Part shown: in pieces, positions 1 to 8,427 of the stretch
How positions within the stretch are numbered: the stretch's first letter is position 1
Layout: the number at the start of each line of letters is the position of its first letter
Origin: Bradyrhizobium sp. BR 10289
GTDB lineage: Bacteria > Pseudomonadota > Alphaproteobacteria > Rhizobiales > Xanthobacteraceae
Length of the DNA stretch: 64,000 nt
NCBI RefSeq assembly: GCF_019455385.1
Contig: NZ_JACOFR010000005.1
Coordinates: forward strand, 248,001 to 312,000
Direction: 5' to 3'
Notes under the pieces: generated by a model
What the model was told of the DNA's origin: nothing
What the model saw: the letters and a program-made list of their open reading frames with translations, nothing else
Databases searched by the model: none
Position numbers and translations under genes: made by a program

Positions 1-300
1 CGCAAGTAGAGCGAAGAAGGCTCCTAGAGGGGCTAGATGAGACCACTCGCGAAAACGGATTACGGTGAAGACCGCGGCCGCGATAACGATTGCGCCCAAT
101 AGGAGACCGGAAAAGCGAGTCGTGGGGAAAGCGATCAAGGCCCCTACGATGACTTCCAGCGCACCGGTCACACGGTGCCACCACGCCGGGTAGCCCCAAC
201 GGACGAAGCTGTCCCGTGTCGCAGGTGTGCTGATCACGTTGAACACGCCTGCGCCGGCGAATGCGGCGGCGCTGAGTGAGGTAAAAATTACAGGCAGCAT
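1..300 (-). CDS. DoxX-like membrane protein, cut by the window edge
   Basis: The start codon ATG is at 298-300 on the minus strand; the C-terminal end lies beyond the window. The 100 visible residues begin MLPVIFTSLSAAAFAGAG and show at least three hydrophobic segments with the WGYPAWWHRVTGALEV stretch typical of DoxX-like small inner-membrane proteins. Its start follows the stop of the DUF4267 gene by one base, so the two are co-transcribed. Biochemical role is unknown for this group. The family call is by recognition of the pattern, not by a search. Confidence 0.7.
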   Translation of the reverse strand, partial: MLPVIFTSLSAAAFAGAGVFNVISTPATRDSFVRWGYPAWWHRVTGALEVIVGALIAFPTTRFSGLLLGAIVIAAAVFTVIRFREWSHLAPLGAFFALLA

Positions 301-301
301 G

Positions 302-679
302 TCACACACCCCCGATGATCAATGGAATGGACGCCGCGATCATCAGCGCCGCCGTCAGCCCGTGCATACCAAGCGCGGCCTTGGTCGAGCCCTTCGCTGC
401 CAGGATCAGCGACATGTCGCCCATCGCGATGAAGGAATCGATGAACAAAACGATCCCGAGGACGCGTGGCTCGGCCCAGACCATCAGCGCCAACACGCCT
501 AGTCCCGCCACGACATCGCGTACGCCCTTAAGACGGAGCCACCATGCGATATTGGGGTCTTTTTCGGGGAGCGGCAGACCGAAACTCTGCGCCGCCCCTT
601 GCGGATTGAACACGTAAACCACGCCAATGGCGATTATTCCGACGGAAGCCAGGAGCGCCACTCCTAAGCAGAACCACAT
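302..679 (-). CDS. DUF4267 small membrane protein
   Basis: A 125-residue protein with about four hydrophobic segments: an N-terminal helix, a conserved polar middle (residues about 40-60, with the RLKGVRDVVAGLG stretch typical of DUF4267), then two further helices. It is probably an inner-membrane protein of unknown function. It is the first gene of a two-gene minus-strand unit with the DoxX-like protein. Its start is about 110 bases from the divergent TetR gene, and palindromes between them suggest that TetR represses this pair. The start ATG at 677-679 is preceded by a GGAGAG Shine-Dalgarno sequence. Confidence 0.8.
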   Translation of the reverse strand: MWFCLGVALLASVGIIAIGVVYVFNPQGAAQSFGLPLPEKDPNIAWWLRLKGVRDVVAGLGVLALMVWAEPRVLGIVLFIDSFIAMGDMSLILAAKGSTKAALGMHGLTAALMIAASIPLIIGGV

Positions 680-706
680 GTCGCTCTCCTATTTCTGATA
701 CAAAAT

Positions 707-741
707 CTAGCGATGCTAGATAAATACCCTAGCGTTGCTAT
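707..741. promoter_or_regulatory. Tandem palindromic operators, probably for the adjacent TetR
   Basis: Two near-identical inverted repeats lie in the divergent intergenic region: CTAGCGATGCTAG at 707-719 (5-base arms, GAT spacer) and CTAGCGTTGCTAT at 729-741 (one arm mismatch). They are exactly 22 bases apart, two helical turns, which places two dimers on the same face of DNA. The position between the membrane-protein pair and the regulator fits autoregulation and repression. Confidence 0.6.
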
Positions 742-789
742 TTGTTCAAGTGTCGGTAGAATAGCCTCGATCACGAAAAGGCTACCAGA

Positions 790-1356
790 TTGAGCGTTGA
801 GGAACGGAAGAGGCGGGAACGGGCCGAGCGCGAGAGCGCCATCGTCGCGGCGGCACGCGCCCTTGCGGAAGCGGACGGATGGAACGCCGTCACGATCCGC
901 CGCTTGGCGGAGAAGATCGAGTACAGCCAACCAGTGCTTTATTCCCACTTCGAAAACCGGGACGCGATCGTAGCGGCAGTGGCGCTCGAGGGTTTCGGTG
1001 AACTGGCGCTCGCCCTGAGGAAAGCGGTGAAGCGGGCGAGGGATCATCAGGATGCGCTCACTTGCCTCGCCGGGGCATATTTGGCTTTCGCGCGCAAGCG
1101 TCCGGCCGTTTACGAAGCGATGTTCGCCATGCCTACCGACCTGCGGTTTGCACAAGCGGAAAGCAAACCAGAGTTGAAGGAGGCGTTCGCGGCCCTGAAG
1201 GATGTTGTCGCTCAATCAACGGCCGATGCAGAAGCGGCCACCGAAACATTCTGGGCTTCCCTTCATGGCCTGGCCGATTTGGAGCGGACGGGGCGAATTC
1301 GGCAGGGCGCGCGCGAGAAGCGCGTGGCGCTCGTTGTGAACGGTATGCTCGCTTAG
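790..1356 (+). CDS. TetR/AcrR-family regulator
   Basis: A 188-residue TetR-type repressor. Residues about 12-60 form the helix-turn-helix domain (IVAAARALAEADGW, then VTIRRLAEKIEYSQPVLYSHFENRDAIV); the rest is the variable ligand-binding domain with the WxxxHG motif near residue 157 that is common in TetR_C families. The start is a TTG at 790, with an AAAAGG ribosome site about ten bases upstream; no in-frame ATG fits. It is divergent from the DUF4267/DoxX pair and is likely to control it through the palindromes at 707-741. The inducer is unknown. Confidence 0.85.
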   Translation: MSVEERKRRERAERESAIVAAARALAEADGWNAVTIRRLAEKIEYSQPVLYSHFENRDAIVAAVALEGFGELALALRKAVKRARDHQDALTCLAGAYLAFARKRPAVYEAMFAMPTDLRFAQAESKPELKEAFAALKDVVAQSTADAEAATETFWASLHGLADLERTGRIRQGAREKRVALVVNGMLA

Positions 1357-1734
1357 CGGGCCGAAATCCCCTTCGCCAGACAAAACAACTCGCGGATCTG
1401 AGACAGACTGTCTCCTTTCCGAACGGAAAAGCACGTTGTTCCGCCTTGAGCGGAACGGCGCAAGCCGCAACACTTCAAAGCACGTCGAAGCTGCTGCGCC
1501 GGAAAGAGCGAGCGCGCAGCGGTCGCCCATTCAGGCCCGAGAACCGTGGCTCGCCGGCCTGACCCAACCTCAGGCGGGCCAATTCCAAGGAGAGTTTTGC
1601 TTTGCCCGCCAGTCACCCCGGGACAAGGGATTGATCGTTCCGTGTATGAGACGGCATGTCCAAAAAGCGCGGCTATCGGCATTAATTTGGATCGCTATTT
1701 TCTCATCGTCGAAACGCAAACCGGAGTGATCCAA
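1357..1734. other. Intergenic stretch, no gene seen
   Basis: No open frame here resembles a protein. The one ordered element is a perfect 7-base inverted repeat around a single A, GAGACAGACTGTCTC at 1400-1414, which could be an operator or part of a weak terminator for the TetR gene; it is not followed by a T-run. The final 100 bases probably hold the promoter of the downstream oxidoreductase operon. Confidence 0.5.
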
Positions 1735-2616
1735 ATGACCATCCTCGTTACCGGAGCTACCGGCCGCATCGGCCGCCATGTCGTCGAACAACTCGCCAAG
1801 CGCGGCGCAAAGGTTCGTGTGCTGACCCGTGACCCCGCGAAGGCCAAGGTGCCGGCGGGCGTCGAAATCGCGAAGGGCGACCTCCTCGACATCGACGCGC
1901 TGCGCGCGGCATTCAAGGGCGTCCGCACGCTGTTTTTGCTCAATGCCGTCACGGGCGACGAATTCACGCAAGCGATCATCACGCTCAATGTCGCCCGCGA
2001 GGCCGGCATTGAGCGCGTCGTCTACCAATCTGTTTTCGATGCCGACGGGGCCGTGAACGTTCCGCACTTCGCCGTCAAGTCCGGGGCCGAGCGCATGCTC
2101 GAAAAGATGAGCTTCAGCGCCACGATCCTGCGCCCGAGCTACTTCATCGACAACGAACTCATGATCAAGGATGTGATCCTCCAGCACGGCGTCTATCCAA
2201 TGCCGATCGGCAGCAAGGGCGTCGCCATGGTCGATGGGCGCGATATCGCCGAGGTTGCCGCGATCGAACTCCTCCGTCGCGACCAGGCTTCCGGCAAACT
2301 TCCTGTCGAGACCATCAACCTAGTTGGCCCCGATACACTGACCGGTCCCCAGCTCGCGCAGATCTGGTCGGAGATTCTCGGTCGCCCGATCGCCTACGGC
2401 GGTGACGACCCGAGCGGTTTCGAGAAAAATATGGCCACCTTCATGCCGAAGTGGACGGCCTATGAAATGCGCCTGATGGCCGAGCGTTACGTCACCGACG
2501 GCATGATCCCGGAAGCCGGCGACGTCGAGCGGTTGACCAAGATCCTCGGCCGGCCGCTGCACACCTATCGTGACTTCGCGGCCGAGATCGTGCGCGGCGT
2601 GAAGTCCGCAGCTTGA
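1735..2616 (+). CDS. NmrA-like NAD(P)-binding oxidoreductase
   Basis: A 293-residue atypical short-chain dehydrogenase. The N-terminus MTILVTGATGRIGRHV holds the dinucleotide-binding motif TGATGxxG (residues 6-13), followed by the basic stretch RVLTRDPAKAK that suggests NADP(H). There is no YxxxK catalytic pair, which fits the NmrA/quinone-reductase-like group that senses redox state or reduces quinones. ATG 1735 was chosen because the protein then starts directly with the Rossmann strand; the frame is open upstream but has no family-like sequence. It is followed by two genes on the same strand within 30 and 75 bases, so probably an operon. Confidence 0.85.
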   Translation: MTILVTGATGRIGRHVVEQLAKRGAKVRVLTRDPAKAKVPAGVEIAKGDLLDIDALRAAFKGVRTLFLLNAVTGDEFTQAIITLNVAREAGIERVVYQSVFDADGAVNVPHFAVKSGAERMLEKMSFSATILRPSYFIDNELMIKDVILQHGVYPMPIGSKGVAMVDGRDIAEVAAIELLRRDQASGKLPVETINLVGPDTLTGPQLAQIWSEILGRPIAYGGDDPSGFEKNMATFMPKWTAYEMRLMAERYVTDGMIPEAGDVERLTKILGRPLHTYRDFAAEIVRGVKSAA

Positions 2617-2643
2617 TAACAAACTCAGAGAAGGAAAACGAAC

Positions 2644-3120
2644 ATGATCTATTCGACAGCTACGGTGCCGGTCAATCCGGAAGGCCAAAAGCCGCTGACC
2701 CGCGAGCAAGTCTGGAAGGGCCTCGAGCTGAAGGCCCGTGATGCCCGCCAGTTTCTTCCGCCCGGCTTGTGCACGCGATGTGATGTCGTCGAGGAGAGCG
2801 CGACCCACATCGTGCGTGAGGCCACAATCGCGGGCAGCGACCTCCGCGAGATCATCACGTTCGAACCGGGGAAGAAGGTGACCTTCTTCCAAGCCACCGG
2901 CCCGCGCGAAGGTGCAATCATCAACGAGCTTTTTGAGGATGAGAAGGGCGCCCTGCAATTGAAGTTCTATTGCTATACCGGCCTGCGCGGCAAAAAGCCG
3001 AACGGCCCGGAAGAGCAGGCCGAGCAGAAGCAATTCGACAGCGAGGACAAGGGCTACAAGGCCGCCTTGCTGTCGACCCTGAAGCGCACCCGCGAACTGC
3101 TCGCGGAGGGCAAGCTCTGA
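2644..3120 (+). CDS. SRPBCC/AtaL-like (DUF1857) protein
   Basis: A 158-residue protein of the DUF1857/AtaL group, a START-like hydrophobic-ligand-binding fold. The sequence opens with VPVNPEGQKPLTREQVWKGLELKARDARQFLPPG, characteristic of the family, and ends in a helix (ALLSTLKRTRELLAEGKL). An AGAAGGAAAA ribosome site lies just upstream. It sits between two NAD(P)-binding proteins and probably binds or protects a small hydrophobic substrate; related proteins occur in fungal secondary metabolism. No catalytic residues can be assigned. Confidence 0.8.
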   Translation: MIYSTATVPVNPEGQKPLTREQVWKGLELKARDARQFLPPGLCTRCDVVEESATHIVREATIAGSDLREIITFEPGKKVTFFQATGPREGAIINELFEDEKGALQLKFYCYTGLRGKKPNGPEEQAEQKQFDSEDKGYKAALLSTLKRTRELLAEGKL

Positions 3121-3191
3121 CCTTCAAGAAGAACCAGAACGACGGGACGGTCTCCTGAGGAGACCGCCCGCCTCACTCAAGGAGATATCCA

Positions 3192-3860
3192 ATGACCAAC
3201 AACCAGACCAATGCCGCCCGGCCGGCTCCAGCGAAGATTTTGGTCCTAGGCGCGACCGGCGGCACGGGCCGGGCGATCGTCGCCCAGGCTCTTGCTCGGG
3301 GAAATGAAGTGACCGTGCTGGTCCGCTCGCGGGAGAAAGCCGCGGAACTCAAAGGTGCGAAGGCAGTCGTCGGCGACGCCCGGGACGAGCGGGTGCTGCG
3401 CCAGGCTCTCAAAGGCCAGGACGCAGTCATCAGCGCACTCGGCACGCCAGCGAGCCCGTTTCGCGAGGTCACGCTGCTCTCGACTGCGACGCTCGCGCTT
3501 GTCGCAGCAATGAAGACGGAGAACGTCGCTCGTCTCGTCGCGATCACCGGGATCGGCGCCGGCGACAGTAGAGGGCATGGGGGCTTCATGTTCGACAACG
3601 TCATCTATCCGCTGCTCCTGCGGAAGGTGTATGCCGACAAGGACAGGCAGGAGGCGATCGTTAGAGACAGCGGCCTGGACTGGACGCTCGTGCGTCCTTC
3701 CATCCTTAGCAACAAGCCGGGCGGACACGCCGTGCGTGCGCTCACGGATCTGTCCGGCTTCCACGGTGGAACGATCGCGCGATCCGACGTCGCAAACTTT
3801 GTGCTCGACCAGGTCGGTAACGATGCTTGGTTACATCGTGCTCCACTGATCACTTGGTAA
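3192..3860 (+). CDS. NAD(P)H-binding SDR-like oxidoreductase
   Basis: A 222-residue atypical SDR of the NAD(P)H-binding (NmrA/YwnB-like) type. The cofactor motif LVLGATGGTGRAIV is at about residues 17-30, followed by EVTVLVRSREKAAEL. TLVRPSILSNKPG near residue 160-170 matches the conserved RP element of these reductases. A clear AAGGAG ribosome site precedes ATG 3192. It is third in the plus-strand unit starting at 1735; the three-gene set suggests a redox detoxification or signalling operon, substrate unknown. Confidence 0.8.
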   Translation: MTNNQTNAARPAPAKILVLGATGGTGRAIVAQALARGNEVTVLVRSREKAAELKGAKAVVGDARDERVLRQALKGQDAVISALGTPASPFREVTLLSTATLALVAAMKTENVARLVAITGIGAGDSRGHGGFMFDNVIYPLLLRKVYADKDRQEAIVRDSGLDWTLVRPSILSNKPGGHAVRALTDLSGFHGGTIARSDVANFVLDQVGNDAWLHRAPLITW

Positions 3861-3885
3861 GTGGGCGGTCGGCTTGCTGGTGGCT

Positions 3886-3901
3886 CGGGCTTCAAAGCCC
3901 G
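3886..3901 (+). terminator. GC-rich hairpin after the oxidoreductase operon
   Basis: CGGGCTTCAAAGCCCG is a perfect inverted repeat (7-base arms, in practice a 6-base stem with a tetraloop) 25 bases after the stop at 3860. It lacks a following T-run, so it is a weak candidate terminator. Confidence 0.4.
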
Positions 3902-4184
3902 GGCAGGAAAGCGATCCCGGTTGACAGGATGCCAACAATGTTTTCAGCCTTTAAGAGCAGGCTTGTCGAAGTCTTTCGCACGTGGAGACGGTCCATCGCG
4001 ACAGCGGTCGTCCGTGACGACGATTGCCCCGGTGATTATGGCGATATTGCCACTCCGTCTAGTTGCATTCATGAAGAATGAATGCGCTTCAGGATCGGAG
4101 AGACCAGATCAGCGGCCATTTCGCAAACCAGCATTCTGAAGCCTTCGGCGGAAGAGCGTATGTCCCGAAAAAGAGTGACAGGGG
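3902..4184. other. Intergenic stretch, no gene seen
   Basis: With the hairpin before it this makes a 324-base gap. Short open frames exist but none looks like a protein or has a convincing ribosome site. The distal part presumably carries the promoter of the HxlR gene. Confidence 0.4.
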
Positions 4185-4631
4185 ATGGTGTTCATGCAGT
4201 TTTCGACCGGAATAAAGTATTCAGAGTCTGACCTGGAGAAGGCGAAGACGTACAGGGCGAAAGACTATCCCGAGTACGTGGACCCCGCCATCGAGGCGCT
4301 CGTTCGGGAAATGATGTCCGGATTTGCCGATAAGTGGACAGTTGAGATCTTGGACGCTCTCTGGGATGCAGGAACTTTGCGTTTTTCCAAGCTCGCTCGC
4401 CGAGTTTCCGGCATCAGCCAGAAGATGCTGACGCAGACGCTGAGGCGAATGGAGAGAGACGGGCTCGTTGTTCGTGACCTTTACCCGGAAGTTCCGCCGA
4501 AGGTGGAATACTCGCTCTCTCCGCTCGGCCTGACTCGCGGAGCTGCATTCTGCAACGTCTGGGTATGGGCGCTAGAGAACCACGAAGCTGTCGCTGTTGC
4601 TCGCAGTCATTTCGACGCCAATCGGCGGTGA
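4185..4631 (+). CDS. HxlR-family winged-helix regulator
   Basis: A 148-residue one-domain HxlR regulator. The hallmark order is present: GFADKWTVEILDAL (about 46-59), RFSKLARRVSGISQKMLTQTLRRMERDGLVVRDLYPEVPPKVEYSLSPLG (about 67-116). Translation may start at ATG 4185 or ATG 4194; the GGGG run at 4181-4184 sits better before the latter. HxlR proteins respond to aldehydes, quinones or redox stress in known cases. It converges with the SDR downstream, so its target may instead be the oxidoreductase operon upstream. Confidence 0.85.
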   Translation: MVFMQFSTGIKYSESDLEKAKTYRAKDYPEYVDPAIEALVREMMSGFADKWTVEILDALWDAGTLRFSKLARRVSGISQKMLTQTLRRMERDGLVVRDLYPEVPPKVEYSLSPLGLTRGAAFCNVWVWALENHEAVAVARSHFDANRR

Positions 4632-4685
4632 ACGAAGCGCGCCGGGAGGTGTGTCTCAAGCGTGCTCGCCAGACGCCCGCCCGGA

Positions 4686-5435
4686 TCAAGCCGGGTTGAT
4701 CATTTGGAACACCTTCCCGAAATTCCCCGTCTGCTCGGCCGTGCGCTGAGGCATGACGCGCTGAACAAGGACTTCCCGCGGCGTTTCTGCTCCGCAAAGA
4801 AGGCCGATGGCCTCGGACACGAAAGCATCCAGAGGCATTGCATGCGGATTGGCCGACTGACCGGGCGTCAGCTCGGTTGCGACCAGTGGCGGCGCGATCT
4901 CCACAACGGATATGCCGGTGTTTCGCAGCTGATGACGGAGACTTAGCGTCCATGAGTGAATCGATGCCTTGCTTGCGCTGTAGGTCAGCGCGTCCGCACG
5001 CGGCACGAAGGCGAGCCCGGAAGACACGGTCACTATGGCCGCCTGTTGCTTGTGCCTGAGGTGGGGCAGCAGTGCTGCCGTCAAGCGGATGGGGCCAAGG
5101 ACGTTCGTCGCAATTGTGCGCTCGACGACCTCAAGATCGTACGGTTGGGCGAGAACATCCTCGAAAGTCATGATACCGGCGTTATGGATGACAGCGTTCA
5201 GATCCGGGTGATCGACCGTTACGCGGGCCGTAAAGGCCCTGACTGCAGCCGGGTCGGTCACGTCGAGCGCGTAGCCGCGCATTGTTGGATTGGCGGCAAG
5301 CGTTGCTGCCAGCGTCGCCGCATTCCGTCCGGTGATAATGACGTTAGCTCCTCGCGACGCAAGAGCTTCCGCGAGCCCGCGACCAATACCGGAATTTCCG
5401 CCCGTTATGAGGATGGTGGCCTTCGAGAATTCCAT
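4686..5435 (-). CDS. Short-chain dehydrogenase (DltE-like SDR)
   Basis: A 249-residue classical SDR. TGGNSGIG (residues 11-18) binds the cofactor, NAG (85-87) is the structural motif, and catalytic residues are Ser139, Tyr152 and Lys156 (YSASK). It closely resembles the DltE-like oxidoreductase group that often sits near HxlR or AraC regulators. It converges with the HxlR gene, with about 55 bases between the stops. The upstream 337 bases hold its promoter. Substrate unknown. Confidence 0.85.
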   Translation of the reverse strand: MEFSKATILITGGNSGIGRGLAEALASRGANVIITGRNAATLAATLAANPTMRGYALDVTDPAAVRAFTARVTVDHPDLNAVIHNAGIMTFEDVLAQPYDLEVVERTIATNVLGPIRLTAALLPHLRHKQQAAIVTVSSGLAFVPRADALTYSASKASIHSWTLSLRHQLRNTGISVVEIAPPLVATELTPGQSANPHAMPLDAFVSEAIGLLCGAETPREVLVQRVMPQRTAEQTGNFGKVFQMINPA

Positions 5436-5772
5436 GGCTGTCCTTGCTAGTCGATGTGCAAGGCAGGACTAGACACTGCGCTCTCACCTGGGAAGTAGGC
5501 ACCTTTTGGTAAGTGCCATTTTTAGACGAACTGCATTTGGTGACGAGCACCGCCGGCGCGTGTGTGAGCTTTCATCAAGGCGGGCGTCGTGTCCAATCGT
5601 GAGACTGGCGGGTCGCGAAAGTCCTCTTCGCCGAGACTCGAGGGGTCTATGTCGAGGTGGCCTAAACGCTTTATAACGACAATTTATGTGGATGCGGATA
5701 GCGTTCGGCCTCTTCGCTCTTTCTGCCGGAAAAGATCGTTAAAACGCTCATTCGGCTTGCGAGCGAACTAGG
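5436..5772. other. Intergenic stretch, no gene seen
   Basis: Between the SDR start and the stop of the LysR gene, both on the minus strand. Small open frames lack family resemblance. It should contain the SDR promoter near its left end and the LysR transcript end near its right end; no convincing terminator was found. Confidence 0.4.
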
Positions 5773-6696
5773 TCACGGGGCAACCTCCCAGATGGCCGAT
5801 TTGCGAGCCAGGAAGCCGATAACCTCCTTGACAGCCCGACTGTGAAGTCGGCCGCTTCGCACCAAGACATGGACTCTCATTCCGTTAAGGACGCGACTTG
5901 TCGTCGGTAACACCACAAGGCGGCCCGCACTCACTTCGGCGGCCGCCGATTGGGCCGACATGAAGCTCACCCCGAGCCCCAGAGCCGCGAACTCGCGCAG
6001 GGACGTCAGGGAGTTGGTGACCAGTCGGTCGGTGATGTGAACTTTAGCGGCGTCGGCCGCTCGACTGACCGCCTGCTGAAGGCCGAAGCCGGTGGCCATC
6101 TGGGCGATCGGGTAGCGGGCGGCCTCGCGAAGGCTTACCGGGCGATTGGCTTTCGCCAAGGGATGGCCGGGAGCAACGATCATGCAGACAGGCTTTCTGC
6201 GGCTTACAACGGCTTCGACGGGTGGAGAAGGCTCGATACAGTACGCGATACCTATATGAGCCTTGTCCTGTGCAACCATTCGAACCACTTCACCAACTCC
6301 GGCCTGCTCGAGGGTGATGTCGACCGAAGGATGTTGCCTGCCGAATTCGCAAAGTGACCAAGCCATCAGATCGGGCAGAAAACCTTCGCCGGCGACGATG
6401 TGGACCCGGCCGCGCAACGTCTTCCCCATATCGCCGAGACGCATCATCAGTTGCTCCTCTTGGGCCCGGCGCAGCTCGCAGAATTCAACGAGCACCGATG
6501 CGGCTTCCGTCGGCTTCACTCCCCTTCCGCGGCGTTCCAGAAGACGGACGCCGAGCTGCGACTGCAGACGTTGTAGATGCCTACTGATGACGGAGGGCTC
6601 CACATTCAGGCGATCTGCGGCACCTCGTACCGACCCCACGGTCACCGTCATCCAGAAGCTTTGGAGATGGCGTTCGCTCAACCGACCCCAGTCCAT
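5773..6696 (-). CDS. LysR-family regulator of the M81 operon
   Basis: A 307-residue LysR protein if started at ATG 6694-6696 (MDWGRLSERHLQSFWM), which places the helix-turn-helix (GSVRGAADRLNVEPSVISRHLQRLQSQLG) at the usual residues 20-50. The frame extends to 6750, but the extra residues (MTGCAYNRCRKGNNCGSV) are not LysR-like. The C-terminal part is the two-lobed effector-binding domain. It is divergent from the M81 metallopeptidase operon, the standard arrangement for a LysR activator, with a likely binding site at 6710-6730. Confidence 0.9.
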   Translation of the reverse strand: MDWGRLSERHLQSFWMTVTVGSVRGAADRLNVEPSVISRHLQRLQSQLGVRLLERRGRGVKPTEAASVLVEFCELRRAQEEQLMMRLGDMGKTLRGRVHIVAGEGFLPDLMAWSLCEFGRQHPSVDITLEQAGVGEVVRMVAQDKAHIGIAYCIEPSPPVEAVVSRRKPVCMIVAPGHPLAKANRPVSLREAARYPIAQMATGFGLQQAVSRAADAAKVHITDRLVTNSLTSLREFAALGLGVSFMSAQSAAAEVSAGRLVVLPTTSRVLNGMRVHVLVRSGRLHSRAVKEVIGFLARKSAIWEVAP

Positions 6697-6709
6697 GACA
6701 CTCCCGCAA

Positions 6710-6730
6710 TTGTTGCCTTTTCGACAACGA
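6710..6730. promoter_or_regulatory. Candidate LysR binding site
   Basis: TTGTTG at 6710-6715 and CAACGA at 6725-6730 form an interrupted dyad (5 of 6 arm bases paired, 9-base spacer) with the T-N11-A geometry of LysR sites, in the 103-base gap between the LysR gene and the divergent M81 operon. Assigned by position and symmetry only. Confidence 0.35.
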
Positions 6731-6799
6731 TTATACGCACATCCGGTCATTGTTCGCCATCACCCGGCTTCTAATTTCGGAGGTCGGTGATGCTGAGGT

Positions 6800-8302
6800 G
6801 TGCAAGTGAAAGTCCTTGTTGCGGGTTTCAAGCACGAGACCAACACGTTTGCTCCCAATCTCGCAGATTGGAGGGCGTTCGATAGCGGAGAGATGTTCCC
6901 GCGTCCGGCCCGCGGCCAGGCGATGCTGGACTCAATGGCCAGCGTGAACGTTCCGGCTACGGGATTCATCAGGTCGGCTCTATCGCGAGGCTGGCAGCTT
7001 CTTCCGAGCCTTTGGTGCGGAGCCGTACCGTCTTCCTACATTACCGACCAGGCGTTCGATAAAATCAGCGACACGATCGTCGACGACGCGAGAAGAGGCG
7101 ACTTCGATGCCGTCTATCTCGATCTTCATGGCGCAGCCATGTCTCAAAGCCACGACGATGCCGAAGGCGAGCTGATCGCAAGGATACGATCCGTCGTGGG
7201 GGACGAGGTTCCGATCGTCGGAAGTCTGGACCTGCACGCCAACGTGACGTCTAGGATGTTGAGCCTAGCCGACGGGCTGGTGTCGTACAGGACCTACCCC
7301 CACATCGACTATGTGGAGACGGGCGAGTTGGCCGCCGAGCTGTTGGCCCGGCGGATTCAACGCAGGAGCCGGGAAGAGTTGAAGTTTGTCCGCTTGCCCT
7401 TCCTAATTCCCCTGAATGCGCAGAGCACGACCATGGATCCCGCCAAGTCGGTCTACGACGAGCTGCTTCGCCTCGAACAGCAGCACGGTGCGATGATGAG
7501 CTTCTGCATGGGATTCCCGGCGTCGGATTTCGAGGAGTGCTCACCAGTAATTTGGGGACATGGAGAACGGTCAGCGCTCGCAGTCGAACGATTGGTTGCT
7601 TGCGCCGGGAAGGCCAACATATGGAGGCAGCAAGTCTACGGTGCCCGCGAAGGGGTCGCAGCCGCTCTTGCGCGCACGGCGCAATCCGGCAAGCCGGTGG
7701 TGATCGCCGATACGCAGGACAATCCCGGCGTGGGAGGCACGGGCAGCACGACAGGCATGCTTCACGCACTTCTCGCCGAAGGCGCGGGCCGGGCGTATCC
7801 CGGACGCGTCTGCTTCGGCATGCTATTCGATGAGAAAGCCGCAGCGGCAGCCACCGCGGCAGGCGTCGGCGCCCAACTTACTCTGGATGTCGGCGCGATG
7901 ATTCCGACCTGGAGCGGCTTGAGCGATCCGCCGGTTTCCGGAACGTTTCGGGTTCGTGCCGTAGGAGACGGCAGAGTAACGTTCAAGGGTCCTAAGATGA
8001 CGGGGTTCGTCGCCGAATTGGGACCGTCGGCTTGCCTTGAGATCGATGGTGTGCTCGTCGCGGTCATCAGCGCAAAGGTTGGGACGCAAGATCGCGAGCT
8101 GTTCCGCACGTTGGGAATCGTACCCGAAGAAATGCGCCTGATAGTGGTCAAGAGCTCGAACCACTTCCGAGCCGACTTCGAGCCGCTCGTTGCCGACAAG
8201 GCGCGGGACGTCATTATCGCCAAGGCGGCTGGCGCAATGGCGACCGATCCAGGTGATCTGCCATGGAAAAAGCTGCCAGCGTCGGTTCGTAGACGCCCGT
8301 GA
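6800..8302 (+). CDS. M81-family metallopeptidase (MlrC-like)
   Basis: A 500-residue protein of the M81/MlrC family (DUF1485 plus MlrC C-terminal domain). Family motifs are clear: KHETNTFAP near the N-terminus, YLDLHGA and GSLDLHANVT around residues 110-150, RTYPHID near 163 and ADTQDNPGVGGTGSTT near 305. MlrC is a zinc enzyme that finishes microcystin degradation; most relatives are uncharacterised amide or peptide hydrolases. GTG 6800 opens the frame, but GTG 6806 has the better spacing to GAGG at 6795-6798. It heads the operon with a deacetylase, a transporter and a hydrolase. Confidence 0.9.
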   Translation: MQVKVLVAGFKHETNTFAPNLADWRAFDSGEMFPRPARGQAMLDSMASVNVPATGFIRSALSRGWQLLPSLWCGAVPSSYITDQAFDKISDTIVDDARRGDFDAVYLDLHGAAMSQSHDDAEGELIARIRSVVGDEVPIVGSLDLHANVTSRMLSLADGLVSYRTYPHIDYVETGELAAELLARRIQRRSREELKFVRLPFLIPLNAQSTTMDPAKSVYDELLRLEQQHGAMMSFCMGFPASDFEECSPVIWGHGERSALAVERLVACAGKANIWRQQVYGAREGVAAALARTAQSGKPVVIADTQDNPGVGGTGSTTGMLHALLAEGAGRAYPGRVCFGMLFDEKAAAAATAAGVGAQLTLDVGAMIPTWSGLSDPPVSGTFRVRAVGDGRVTFKGPKMTGFVAELGPSACLEIDGVLVAVISAKVGTQDRELFRTLGIVPEEMRLIVVKSSNHFRADFEPLVADKARDVIIAKAAGAMATDPGDLPWKKLPASVRRRP

Positions 8303-8427
8303 GACGGCCGAGCGGTCCCGCCCGCAAACATCAGTGTCGTTGGTCGGGAGTGTTGGTCAAACCGCATTGGATCTAAACGCCGACGGGGCAACAACGCAAT
8401 CCCGCCCGGCCAATTTGGAGATCGACC

